This document shows positions 8,014 through 16,958 of a stretch of DNA of 27,308 nt, in pieces. The translations under genes were made by a program, and so were the position numbers. This DNA is from CAYTTA01 sp964440655 (GTDB lineage Bacteria > Bacteroidota > Rhodothermia > Balneolales > Balneolaceae), in NCBI GenBank assembly GCA_964440655.1, contig CAYTTA010000035.1:1-27308 (forward strand), in the 5' to 3' direction. Position 1 is the first letter of the stretch, and each line of letters opens with the position of its first letter. Under the pieces are notes generated by a model, which was not told the DNA's origin, made no database searches, and was given only the letters and a program-made list of their open reading frames with translations.

Positions 8014-9447
8014 TCAGAGAAGCTGCCGCCCCAGCAAGCCGCTCAGCCTGAGAAGCTCCGCCTCCGAGACCCTGGATTGATAAAGAGCAGTGATAAGACG
8101 GCTCTCTGTATCGAGTACCATTCTCTGCGTCTCCCGGAACTCGACCGATGTGATTGTTCCGAGCCGGAATCTTTCGACGGCAATTTCCAGTGCACGCCGG
8201 GCGAGGTCCAGATTCTCACTCTCCAGCCTTACCAGCTCCAGAGTCTGGACGTAATGGTTGTACTCAGACAGAAGGGCCGATTCCAGAACTTTCCGAGTCT
8301 CATCGATCTCGATTTCACGGTTGCGGCGTTCGATCCGCGCGATCTGCGCCCGTCGGTTGCGATCAAAACCGTCAAAAATCGGAATCCTGGCCGTTACGCC
8401 GAAACGAAGTCCGGCCAGCTCCTCTCGTAAAAGTGAAGGCAGGTTTTCATCGCTGCGGGAGCCTCCGTAGGCAAGATTGAAATCCACCTGGGGAAGACGT
8501 CCGGCATGAATCTCCCTCAACTCCAGTCTGGCGACCGAAGCTCTCAGGCGCGCTGCCTCCAGCTCCGGATTGTACCGGGACATTCCATCAAGAAGCTCCT
8601 CCAGATCAAGTTCTTCCGCCGGATCGATGTTCTCTTCAATTTCGAAATCCTGCTCGATATCGAGCAGCCGCGCCAGCTGAAGCTCCACATCACGCACCGT
8701 CACCTCCTGGCGCACCACTGCTGCCCGGTCCGCATTCAGGTCACTTCTGGCCAACAGTGTCTCATACTCGGACCCGGATCCCAGGCTCTGCTTCGTCCTG
8801 GAGATTTCAACCCGCTCTTCCGACATCCGGACGGCATCACCCAGAACCTCCAGAAGTTTTTTCTGTCGGACCAACTCAAAATAGGTACGGATGATCTCCA
8901 CAATCGTGTTCTCGATCACCATTTTCGCTTCCATCTCTCCCAGCTCTTTAAGCTCGGAGAGCCGGTTCCAGGTGGTGAACATTTTCAACCCGTCGAAGAT
9001 TGTCCAATCGAGGGAGATCTCCACCGATTGAAACTCGTCCGACAGACGGGATCGGTTCTGCTCCCCTCCACCGATCTCCCAGAGCACCTCCTCCCGCTGT
9101 TCCATGGTTCCGGAAGCTTCGATGGATGGCAGAAAACCGGCATTGCCCGGCGAACGGTTCAACGCATCGGCTTCCGCCCTGTTGCGGGCCACGAGAATGC
9201 CGTGATTGCGCTGCAGACCCAGACGGATCGCTTCCTGCAGCGTAAGTACATCACCGCCTTGCGCAAGCGCCGGAGGGGGCAGCAGTAACAGAATGGCGGG
9301 AAGTAGCACGGCCAGCAGGATTGCGCCAACCACGCCTGTACCTTCAGCAATTCTGCATTTACAAAATGCGCTCACTTTATGTACCGTATTTATTGCCTGG
9401 TGATTATCAGCCATTTCAGTTTTCTTCACAGATTCACTTCTCCCCAT
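8014..9447 (-). CDS. TolC-family outer membrane efflux channel
   Basis: This is the outer-membrane channel of a tripartite RND efflux pump. The protein begins with a long n-region and a strong hydrophobic segment ending in an AxA-like site (PPPALAQG), after which the mature start VLTLQEAIRLGLQRNHGILVARN is the canonical first repeat of outer membrane efflux (OEP) proteins. The two OEP repeats are rich in amphipathic helices such as RSRLSDEFQSVEISLDWTIFDG and the second-repeat hallmark ARIPIFDGFDRN. I chose the ATG at 9445-9447 because a purine-rich GGGGGTGAAAGG precedes it; an ATG at 9412-9414 is the alternative. The open frame also extends upstream through the 14-bp tandem repeat, which I regard as non-native or incidental. 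It is third in the operon after adaptor and pump. Confidence 0.9.
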   Translation of the reverse strand: MGRSESVKKTEMADNHQAINTVHKVSAFCKCRIAEGTGVVGAILLAVLLPAILLLLPPPALAQGGDVLTLQEAIRLGLQRNHGILVARNRAEADALNRSPGNAGFLPSIEASGTMEQREEVLWEIGGGEQNRSRLSDEFQSVEISLDWTIFDGLKMFTTWNRLSELKELGEMEAKMVIENTIVEIIRTYFELVRQKKLLEVLGDAVRMSEERVEISRTKQSLGSGSEYETLLARSDLNADRAAVVRQEVTVRDVELQLARLLDIEQDFEIEENIDPAEELDLEELLDGMSRYNPELEAARLRASVARLELREIHAGRLPQVDFNLAYGGSRSDENLPSLLREELAGLRFGVTARIPIFDGFDRNRRAQIARIERRNREIEIDETRKVLESALLSEYNHYVQTLELVRLESENLDLARRALEIAVERFRLGTITSVEFRETQRMVLDTESRLITALYQSRVSEAELLRLSGLLGRQLL

Positions 9448-9487
9448 CAACCTTTCACCCCCTTCATCCTCCGCACCGGAAACGTTT

Positions 9488-9736
9488 CTCGCCGCACCAT
9501 CCTCGCCGCACCATCCTCGCCGCACCATCCTCGCCGCACCATNNNNNNNNNNNNNNNNNNNNNNNNNNNNNNNNNNNNNNNNNNNNNNNNNNNNNNNNNN
9601 NNNNNNNNNNNNNNNNNNNNNNNNNNNNNNNNNNNNNNNNNNCTCGCCGCACCATCCTCGCCGCACCATCCTCGCCGCACCATCCTCGCCGCACCATCCC
9701 GCCGCACCATCCCGCCGCACCATCCTCGCCGCATTT
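9488..9736. repeat. 14-bp tandem repeat array between RND pump and tolC-like gene
   Basis: The unit CTCGCCGCACCATC is repeated about four times before the gap (9488-9542) and four times after it (9643-9698), followed by two 13-bp variants (9699-9724) and a partial copy. On the transcribed minus strand the unit is GATGGTGCGGCGAG. It contains an ATG and has no stop in any frame, so the array encodes a 14-residue periodic peptide in all three frames. The 3' end of the pump gene holds two related GATGGTGC words, a possible seed. The 327-bp spacer 9448-9774 contains nothing else recognisable. Confidence 0.95.
9543..9642. other. Assembly gap (100 N)
   Basis: Exactly 100 N inside the 14-bp array, so the true array length is unknown. 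Confidence 0.99.
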
Positions 9737-9774
9737 CAGCCCCCCTCATCATCATCCAAAACCATCCCGATGTA

Positions 9775-12700
9775 CTATCCCCCGGCACCATCAACACCCG
9801 CACCATCCTTCGCCATCATGGTGTAGACGGAGGGGATGATGAAAAGGGTCAGAAACGTGCCGATCACCATCCCGCCGATCACCACAATTCCGATCGGAAC
9901 ACGGCTCTCCGCTCCGGCTCCGATTCCCAGGGCAAGGGGAAGGATTCCCAGAATCGTCGAAACACTTGTCATCAGAATGGGGCGGAACCGGATCACGGCG
10001 GCACTGCGGACAGCCTCCGAAACGGTGAGTCCGGCCTCCCTTCTCTGGTTAGCAAATTCGACAATCAGTATTCCGTTTTTCGTCACCATACCGATCAGCA
10101 TGATCATGGCGATCTTGCTGAAAATGTTGAGTGTCTGGCCGAAGTACCAGAGCGCAAAAAGGGCGCCGGCAAGAGCAAGCGGGACGGTGATGAGGATGAT
10201 GAGCGGATCCCGGAAACTTTCGAACTGGGCGGCAAGAATCAGGTAGATGAAGACAATCGCCAGAAGGAAAATGAAATAGATGCTCGAGACACTCTCCTCG
10301 AACTCCCGGGAGAGCCCCCTCAGATCGGTCGAGAAACTTTCGTCAAGCACTCTCCCGGCGATCTCCCTCATGGCGGCAATCCCCTCTCCCATGGAGTAAC
10401 CGTCGGCAAGAGATGCCGAAAAGGTGGCCGATGAAATCCGGTTGAAGCGGAAAAGTTCAGGGGGAGAACTCGATTCGGTGAATGAAACAAGGTTATCGAC
10501 CGGAATGAGCTCGCCATTGCTGTTTCGCACATGAAGGTCCCTCATATCCCCGGGCGTCCGGCGGTATTCATCGAAGAGCCGGCCCTGAACCCAGTACTGC
10601 CGCCCGTCCATCTCGAAATAGCCGAACCGGCTGCCCGAATAGGAGTACTGCATCGTCTGTACAATGTCACTGACCGTTACCCCCAGTGCCCGGGCACGGT
10701 CCCGGTCGATCTCCACACGGAGCTCCGGCCGGTTGAATTTCAGATCGACATCCACAAAAGAGAATGCCGGGTGATTTCGGGCCTCCTCCAGAAATTCCGG
10801 AATCACCTCCCGTAGACGTTCAAGAGAGGGGGTCTGCACGACAAACTGGATCGGAAGCCCCGCTGTTCCGCCGGAGAGGGTCTGAGGCTCTGAGACATTG
10901 ACTCTAGCTCCAGTAATCCGCGCAAGTTCCGGCCTCAGGGCAGCGGCGATCTCTGCCTGGGACCGCTTTCTTTCCCCCGGCGGCTGCAGGGTGATGAACC
11001 CGTTCCCCCGGTTGGTCCCTCCCTGGGAGGTGATGCTGTTATAGGAGCGTGCTTCGGGCACATGTTCCCGGACCACTTCGGCGATCTGCTCCATAACCCG
11101 GTCCATATAGTCGAATGTCGCCCCCTCGGGTGCCGTGGCAGAGATGTTGAGCATGCTTCGGTCCTCAAGGGGCGCCACTTCCTCCGGGAGGTGCATGAAG
11201 AGAAGGATCATCCCCAGAACCACACCGCCGAGTATGCGGACGGTACGACTTCGATCCGCCAGGAACCGCTCCAGACTGGACGCAAAGAGCCGGTTCAGCC
11301 TCCGGAATAAAGATTCGGTGCGCAGATAAAATGCGCCCGGCTCCCGCCGGGAACCCAGGACCCGGGTGGTGAGCATGGGAGCCAGTGTCACGGAGACAAA
11401 CGTCGAGATCACAACCGCCCCGGTCATGACCACGCCGAACTCCCGGAAGAGACGGCCGGTCACCCCGTCCAGAAAGAGAATGGGGATAAAAACAGCCACC
11501 AGAGCCAGGGAGGTGGCGATCACGGCAAAGAAAATCTCCCGCATCCCTTCGATACCCGCCTTCATCGGCGGAAGCCCCTCTTCCATCCTCCGGTAGATGT
11601 TTTCGACCACCACCACCGCGTCATCCACCACCAGTCCGATCGCCAGAATCAGGGCAAGCAGCGTGAGGGTGTTGATGGTGAATCCGAAAAGCCAGATCAC
11701 GAAAAATGAACCCAGAATGGAGATGGGAATCACCACGAGCGGAATGAAGGTGGTCCTCAGATCCCGCAGAAAAAGATAGAGGGTACCGACCACCAGCAGA
11801 AAGGCGAAGAGAATCGACTGCTGTACATCGGCAATGGAGTCACGGATAAATTCGGTCGTGTCGAAGCCGGTCATCACCTCGATGTCGGGCGGCAGCTCAC
11901 GTCGGATCTCCTCGATTCGCCGGTAAAACTCATCGGCCGCTTCAATCTGGTTGGATCCCGGCTGGGGGATGGCCGCCAGCCCCACCATCGGCTCCCCGTC
12001 CCGCCGCAGAATGGTTTTGCTGTCCCTTGAAGTAAGCACCGCACTTCCGATATCCTGCAGACGAACCACACGGCCGTTATCGGACCGGATGATCAGCCGG
12101 TTGAACTCCTCCACATCCGACATTCGCCCCATGGTCCGGATCGTCATCTCGATGTCGCTCCCTTCGATCAGTCCTGCGGGAAGTTCCAGATGCTCCCTCT
12201 CCAGGGCAGCCCTGACATCCTGCGGAGTGACATCGTACGCCGCCATCAGCCCCGGATCCATCAGGATCCTTATCACGGGACGCTGCTGACCCCAGACACT
12301 TACAATGCTGATTCCGTCGATGGTCCGGAGACGTTCCCGGAAGACATCCCGTCCGATCCGGGTCAGCTCCATCCGGTCCCGTACCGGACTCCAGAGATTG
12401 ACAAAAAGTATGGGATCGCTGTCGGCGTCTTCCTTCCGGACACTGGGCGGACTGGCATCGTCGGGAAGATCCTCCACCGCACGGGAGACGCGGTCCCGGA
12501 CATCGTTTGCGGCCACTTCCAGGTCGGTTCCCACACCGAACTCCACCACGATCACACTCCGCCCTTCACTGCTGCTCGAGGTGAGCGAACGGATGCCCGA
12601 TACCGCGTTGACCTGCGATTCGATCGGCTCGGTGATCTCCCGCTGGATGATGTCGGCGCTTGCACCGGTATAGCTCGTGCTGATGGTGATCACCGGAGGG

Positions 12701-12825
12701 TCCACTGCCGGATACTCCCGAACACCCAGCTCCAGCCAGGAGATCAGTCCGAACAGGATAATCACGATCGACATGACCCAGGCCAGAACCGGGCGCTTGA
12801 TGCTGATGGTCGAAATCCTGCTCAT
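9775..12825 (-). CDS. RND efflux pump permease (AcrB/MexB/HAE1-like)
   Basis: This proton-driven inner-membrane transporter of 1016 residues has the usual size and 12-helix architecture with two large periplasmic loops. The N-terminus ISIKRPVLAWVMSIVIILFG, the porter domain beginning REYPAVDPPVITISTSYTGASADIIQREIT, and TM4 with the proton-relay aspartate pair in LAIGLVVDDAVVVVENIYRRMEEG are textbook. The second half has a matching GMVTKNGILIVEFANQRREAG and ends FRPILMTSVSTILGILPLALG-type helices. The ATG overlaps the adaptor stop as ATGA (12822-12825). The exporter class is HAE-1 (drugs, bile salts, dyes, solvents) by resemblance; the actual substrate cannot be told. The C-terminal DGAGVDGAGG is glycine-rich and lies beside the 14-bp array. 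Confidence 0.97.
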   Translation of the reverse strand: MSRISTISIKRPVLAWVMSIVIILFGLISWLELGVREYPAVDPPVITISTSYTGASADIIQREITEPIESQVNAVSGIRSLTSSSSEGRSVIVVEFGVGTDLEVAANDVRDRVSRAVEDLPDDASPPSVRKEDADSDPILFVNLWSPVRDRMELTRIGRDVFRERLRTIDGISIVSVWGQQRPVIRILMDPGLMAAYDVTPQDVRAALEREHLELPAGLIEGSDIEMTIRTMGRMSDVEEFNRLIIRSDNGRVVRLQDIGSAVLTSRDSKTILRRDGEPMVGLAAIPQPGSNQIEAADEFYRRIEEIRRELPPDIEVMTGFDTTEFIRDSIADVQQSILFAFLLVVGTLYLFLRDLRTTFIPLVVIPISILGSFFVIWLFGFTINTLTLLALILAIGLVVDDAVVVVENIYRRMEEGLPPMKAGIEGMREIFFAVIATSLALVAVFIPILFLDGVTGRLFREFGVVMTGAVVISTFVSVTLAPMLTTRVLGSRREPGAFYLRTESLFRRLNRLFASSLERFLADRSRTVRILGGVVLGMILLFMHLPEEVAPLEDRSMLNISATAPEGATFDYMDRVMEQIAEVVREHVPEARSYNSITSQGGTNRGNGFITLQPPGERKRSQAEIAAALRPELARITGARVNVSEPQTLSGGTAGLPIQFVVQTPSLERLREVIPEFLEEARNHPAFSFVDVDLKFNRPELRVEIDRDRARALGVTVSDIVQTMQYSYSGSRFGYFEMDGRQYWVQGRLFDEYRRTPGDMRDLHVRNSNGELIPVDNLVSFTESSSPPELFRFNRISSATFSASLADGYSMGEGIAAMREIAGRVLDESFSTDLRGLSREFEESVSSIYFIFLLAIVFIYLILAAQFESFRDPLIILITVPLALAGALFALWYFGQTLNIFSKIAMIMLIGMVTKNGILIVEFANQRREAGLTVSEAVRSAAVIRFRPILMTSVSTILGILPLALGIGAGAESRVPIGIVVIGGMVIGTFLTLFIIPSVYTMMAKDGAGVDGAGG

Positions 12826-14081
12826 GATCCCGAAGGGTTGTGCGGCTCCGATAACTCCGACATCTTCGTCCCCTCCACCTGTTCCGGCTGCGCCGGCTGC
12901 TCCAGGCGATCCGGCGCAACTTGTTCCGAATTGAATGATCCCGATGAGTTGTGATTCTCGGGCGCCTCCAGAATGGACCGGATCTCCACTTCCATGCCAT
13001 CCCGGACATGGAGCAATCCGCTGACAAGAACCGTTTCGCCTGGCTCCAGGCCACTCTTGACCTGTACCCGGTCCTCCAGCCTGATTCCGATCTCCACTCC
13101 CCGTTCGTGCACCACGCCTTCATCCACCACAAATACCTTGTAGGCTCCCCTGTCGGGGATGAGCGAGATGGAAGGAACGGTCACTGCCTCCTCGTGCGTC
13201 TCCAGCACCAGTTCCACATGGGCAAAAGCGCCGGAGCGCAACTCTCCCCCCTCATTGGAAGAGACCGCACGGATATTTACGGTTCTGGAAGAGGGATCGA
13301 TCCCCGGCTCTACCGCATGAACCTTTCCGGTAAAGAGCGAGTCACTTCCCTGCACCGTGAACCGCACAGGACTGCCTGTATGGATGCGCCCGGCATAGCG
13401 TTCAGGAACCGAAAAATCGATAAAGACCGAACTCATGTCGCGAAGAGAGGCGATCCGTGTCTGCGGGGTGATGTAGCTGCCCACGTCCACATATTTCAAT
13501 CCGAGGATCCCGTCAAACGGCGCCGTGACACGTGTCCGTTCAATCCGCGCTTCGATCGCCGCCATCTCGGCCCTGAGATTGTTGAGCTGCATCCGGGCGG
13601 TGTCCAAATCCTCCTGGGTGGCCGCCCCCCGTTCAAAAAGACGGGTCTGACGCGTCACATTCTGCTCCATCACCGCAATATTGGCGCGTACTCTCTCAAG
13701 GTCGGCCTGAAGGTCATTGTCGTTGATCTGTACGAGGAGCTCTCCGGCAGATACCCGTGCACCCTCCCGGATATTCAAAGCGGTGATCATGCCCGAAACT
13801 TCCGAGCGCAGATCGACTTCGTACCGTGCGCGGAGGGTGCCGCTCGAGCGGAGCAGATCCTGAACAGATTCGGGCCGGATCTGGACCACATCAACCACCG
13901 GCCGTTCCGGCTCCGGTTCGGCCTGGCCGAATGGCAGCCATGAGATGATGGGGGGCAGCAGTTTGGGAAGAAGAATCAGGACAAGAGCAAGGATCGCCGA
14001 TTTTCTGTAGAAAAGAGTTTTGTCGTCGTAAGAAAGGAGCACTTTTAACTTCTGAATGCTCCGCTGGATATACCGATTCAT
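12822..14081 (-). CDS. RND efflux periplasmic adaptor (membrane fusion protein)
   Basis: The 419-residue adaptor links the pump to the TolC channel. A single N-terminal membrane segment (about residues 27-48, ILALVLILLPKLLPPIISWL) anchors it. The split lipoyl domain shows VSGMITALNIREGARVSAGELLVQIND and later VTAPFDGILGLKYVDVGSYITPQTRIASL. The alpha-hairpin lies between them (about residues 128-187, ADLERVRANIAVMEQNVTRQTRLFERGAATQEDLDTAR). Beta-barrel and membrane-proximal domains follow, with VPSISLIPDRGAYKVFVVDEG and GLEPGETVLVSGLLHVRDGMEV. A glutamine- and proline-rich tail of about 45 residues is added after the last domain and contains a duplicated N-x-SGS word. First gene of the adaptor-pump-TolC operon. 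Confidence 0.96.
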   Translation of the reverse strand: MNRYIQRSIQKLKVLLSYDDKTLFYRKSAILALVLILLPKLLPPIISWLPFGQAEPEPERPVVDVVQIRPESVQDLLRSSGTLRARYEVDLRSEVSGMITALNIREGARVSAGELLVQINDNDLQADLERVRANIAVMEQNVTRQTRLFERGAATQEDLDTARMQLNNLRAEMAAIEARIERTRVTAPFDGILGLKYVDVGSYITPQTRIASLRDMSSVFIDFSVPERYAGRIHTGSPVRFTVQGSDSLFTGKVHAVEPGIDPSSRTVNIRAVSSNEGGELRSGAFAHVELVLETHEEAVTVPSISLIPDRGAYKVFVVDEGVVHERGVEIGIRLEDRVQVKSGLEPGETVLVSGLLHVRDGMEVEIRSILEAPENHNSSGSFNSEQVAPDRLEQPAQPEQVEGTKMSELSEPHNPSGS

Positions 14082-14149
14082 GAATTGGATTTTGTTCTAC
14101 CCCGAATCTCCTTCAACGACTTACAGGGATTTTTGTTCCGGATCCACCT

Positions 14150-14296
14150 TAAGAAAGGTGCAGTTCCGATGCTTTTCCTTAAACTTTGATGGCGCGGTCC
14201 CAATGCCGTGATGAGTGTAGTTCCTACTTTGTGAAAGGGAGCCATTCCGTCTCTGTGAAGGGTGCAGATCCGACTCTGTAAAGGACACAGATCCGA
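14150..14296. repeat. Degenerate ~23-bp tandem repeats upstream of the adaptor gene
   Basis: Written on the minus strand, copies of TCGGATCTGYACCCTTCACAGAG recur at 14274-14296, 14251-14273 and 14227-14250 with period 23-24, and weaker copies appear near 14206-14226 and 14150-14170. They occupy most of the 225-bp spacer between the aguB stop and the adaptor start. They could be a decayed minisatellite or a cluster of protein binding sites in the efflux promoter region; sequence alone does not decide. Confidence 0.7.
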
Positions 14297-14306
14297 TTCT
14301 GATTCT

Positions 14307-15161
14307 TTACCCCACCCACCGTTTTAGCACGGGGTCGTAACTATCGATTCTCCGGTCGCGGAAGAATGGCCAAATCTGCCGCTGTTTTTCAATTTCCGAG
14401 AAATCGAGATCGGCCGTCAGGATCTGCTCCTCCTCTCCCGCCTCGGCCACCATCTCTCCGAACGGTCCCGAGACAAAGGATCGACCCCAGAAACGGAATC
14501 CCCCTTCCATGCCCGTGCGGTTGATCGCGGCAACGTAGCATCCGTTGGCAATGGCATGGCCTCTCTGGGCTGTCTGCCACGCATCAATGAACCGCTTTTT
14601 GTCCTCGTCGGTCTCTTCGGGGAGAGTTGCGATGGCGGTCGGATAGACCAGCAAATCCGCCCCCATCATGGCGGTGATCCGAGCCGCCTCGGGATACCAC
14701 TGATCCCAGCAGATGAGCGTTCCGATCCGGCCATACCCGGTCTCAAAGACCTTGTACCCCAGATCCCCCGGCGTGAAATAGAACTTTTCATGAAATCCGG
14801 GATCCTCCGGGATGTGCATCTTTCGATAGGTGCCGGCCAGACTTCCGTCGGCATCGATCACTGCCGCACTGTTGAAATAGACTCCCGGTGCGGCACGCTC
14901 GAAAAGCGGAACAACCAGTACCACCCCCAGCTCCCGCGCCAGTTCGGAGAGCCGTCTGGTCGAGGGACCCGGGATCTCTTCGGCCAACTGAAAATTCTCC
15001 GGATCGTGCGTCCGGCAGAAATAGAGTGTCTGGAACAACTCCTGAAGGAGGATGATCTGCGCCCCTTGAGCCGCCGCACCGGCAATCCGTTCTTCCGTTT
15101 TTTTCAAGTTGAACCGGGGATCCGGTGTACAGTCCATCTGTATGAGAGCGATGCGAACCAT
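14307..15161 (-). CDS. aguB: N-carbamoylputrescine amidase (nitrilase superfamily)
   Basis: AguB hydrolyses N-carbamoylputrescine to putrescine, CO2 and ammonia, completing the agmatine route to polyamines. The 284-residue protein carries the nitrilase catalytic triad E41 (LLQELF), K114 (YRKMHIPE) and C151 (LICWDQWYPEAAR). The phrases EKFYFTPGD, GRIGTLICWDQWYPEAAR and NGCYVAAINR are typical of this subfamily rather than of aliphatic nitrilases. Pairing with the agmatine deiminase at 6724-7623 supports the assignment. A divergent promoter region of 225 bp separates it from pckA. Confidence 0.95.
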   Translation of the reverse strand: MVRIALIQMDCTPDPRFNLKKTEERIAGAAAQGAQIILLQELFQTLYFCRTHDPENFQLAEEIPGPSTRRLSELARELGVVLVVPLFERAAPGVYFNSAAVIDADGSLAGTYRKMHIPEDPGFHEKFYFTPGDLGYKVFETGYGRIGTLICWDQWYPEAARITAMMGADLLVYPTAIATLPEETDEDKKRFIDAWQTAQRGHAIANGCYVAAINRTGMEGGFRFWGRSFVSGPFGEMVAEAGEEEQILTADLDFSEIEKQRQIWPFFRDRRIDSYDPVLKRWVG

Positions 15162-15386
15162 ATGCCTGGGATTATGGTGAGATTAGGTTGGGGGAGTGCC
15201 GCTGAGGAGTGTTATCTTTTCTGAATCTGCTATCTTAAGCGAAGGGTGCTGAAAAAATTGTCAACCGGCTCCGGCATCCAAAAAGCAAAACGAATGGTGT
15301 GTTGTGCGCTGTTTTCTTCCAGTACAGTCTTCCATCTAGTATCATCCCCGTTCAGTGCCATCCAAAGATCCTGAAAAACCGTTGCG

Positions 15387-16958
15387 ATGAACGAATCCGA
15401 AAAAAGCCGTCCAAAGAGTCGAATAGGCCTGGAGTACACCGGTCTGAAAGATAATGAGAAAATTTTTTGGAACCTCACTCCTCCCGAGCTCTACGAGCAT
15501 GCAATCCGCAACGGAGAAGGCATTCTGACAAGCGACTATGCCCTCAGGGTCCTGACCGGAGAATATACCGGGCGATCGCCGGAGGACCGGTTCATCATCG
15601 ACGAGCCCTCTGTCCGCGATGAGATCGACTGGGGACCGTTCAACCAGCCGGGCGATCCGGAGCTTTTTGACCGGATGTGGAAAAAGGTGGTGCGGTACAT
15701 GCAGGATCGCCCCCTCTACGTCAAGGATCTCTATGCCGGAGCCGATCCGGAGCACCGCCTCAATGTGCGGATCGTAAGCGAGGCGGCCTATCACGCACTT
15801 TTTGCCCACAATATGTTCATCCGGCCCGATGAGGAGGGGCTGATAAACCACAAGCCCGATTTCACGATCCTCGCTGCACCCGACTTCCACGCAGATCCCG
15901 AGAACGACGGAACCCGCAGCGGCACGTTCATCCTCATCAGCTTTGAGAAGAAGCTGATCCTGATCGGGGGGACGCTCTATTCGGGTGAGGTGAAAAAAGG
16001 GATCTTCTCCGTTTTGAACCATCTGCTGCCCAAGAGAGGTGTCATGCCAATGCACTGTTCGGCAAACATGGATGAGCAGGGGAATTCAGCCCTCTTCTTC
16101 GGCCTCTCCGGCACCGGAAAAACCACCCTCTCATCCGACCCCGACCGGATTCTTATCGGGGACGACGAGCACGGGTGGAGCGATAGCGGCATCTTCAATT
16201 TCGAAGGTGGATGTTACGCCAAGACGATCGGCCTGGACGAAGAGAGCGAACCGCTGATTTACAACACCACCCGTATGCCGGGAACCATTCTGGAGAATGT
16301 GGTTCTCAATGAGAAACGGGAACCGCAGTTCGAAGACGACTTTTATACTGAAAACACCCGATGCGCCTACCCGATTCACTATATTCCCAATGCGAGCAAG
16401 ACTGGGATGGGAGGCCACCCGACCCATATCATTTTTCTGACGTGCGATGCACTCGGGGTGCTTCCGCCGATCTCCCGGCTTACACCCGAACAGGCGATGT
16501 TTCACTTTATCAACGGGTACACAGCGAAGATTCCGGGTACGGAGCGGGGAGTCACCGAACCCGAAGTGACCTTTTCCGCCTGCTTCGGGGCTCCCTTTAT
16601 CCCTCACCCTCCGGCTGTCTATGCTGAGCTGCTGGCCGAAAAGATCCGCCGGCACAATGCCAGCGTCTGGCTGGTCAACACCGGCTGGACAGGGGGGCCT
16701 TACGGCACCGGTCGCCGGATCCGGCTCCGTTACACCAGAAAGATGCTTTCCGAGGCCCTGAGCGGGCGTCTCGACAAGGCGGAGTTTCGGAAAGAACCCT
16801 TTTTCGATCTGGCGTACCCTGCCTGGATTGACGGGGTACCCACAGAACTCCTCAACCCCAGAGATACATGGGCCGATACGGCTGCCTACGACGCCAAAGC
16901 GCGCAAGCTCGCCGACCGGTTCATTGAAAACCATAACCAATTCCGTCGCTCCTCATGA
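15387..16958 (+). CDS. pckA: Phosphoenolpyruvate carboxykinase (ATP)
   Basis: PckA converts oxaloacetate and ATP to PEP, ADP and CO2, the entry step of gluconeogenesis. The 523 residues match the ATP-dependent family. Visible are the substrate-loop region TGRSPEDRFIIDEP, the P-loop FGLSGTGKTTLSSDP (about residues 236-250), the metal-binding GDDEHGW (258-264), and NTGWTGGPYGTGRRI with the adenine/guanidino-binding residues. The ATG at 15387 places the usual start before the GLEYTGL/ERIFWNLTPPELYE-like motif. A candidate promoter (TTTCTT 15313, TAGTAT 15337) is weak. The stop overlaps the next ATG as ATGA. Confidence 0.98.
   Translation: MNESEKSRPKSRIGLEYTGLKDNEKIFWNLTPPELYEHAIRNGEGILTSDYALRVLTGEYTGRSPEDRFIIDEPSVRDEIDWGPFNQPGDPELFDRMWKKVVRYMQDRPLYVKDLYAGADPEHRLNVRIVSEAAYHALFAHNMFIRPDEEGLINHKPDFTILAAPDFHADPENDGTRSGTFILISFEKKLILIGGTLYSGEVKKGIFSVLNHLLPKRGVMPMHCSANMDEQGNSALFFGLSGTGKTTLSSDPDRILIGDDEHGWSDSGIFNFEGGCYAKTIGLDEESEPLIYNTTRMPGTILENVVLNEKREPQFEDDFYTENTRCAYPIHYIPNASKTGMGGHPTHIIFLTCDALGVLPPISRLTPEQAMFHFINGYTAKIPGTERGVTEPEVTFSACFGAPFIPHPPAVYAELLAEKIRRHNASVWLVNTGWTGGPYGTGRRIRLRYTRKMLSEALSGRLDKAEFRKEPFFDLAYPAWIDGVPTELLNPRDTWADTAAYDAKARKLADRFIENHNQFRRSS

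Noticed and set aside
9448..9723. Upstream extension of the TolC-like protein through the 14-bp repeat
   Set aside because: The repeat is open in all three frames and gives a periodic peptide before the signal sequence; the ATG at 9447 with a purine-rich leader is a better start. Kept as a finding, not as coding sequence.
9488..9736. CRISPR array
   Set aside because: Units are 14 bp in direct tandem without spacers; no cas genes are present.
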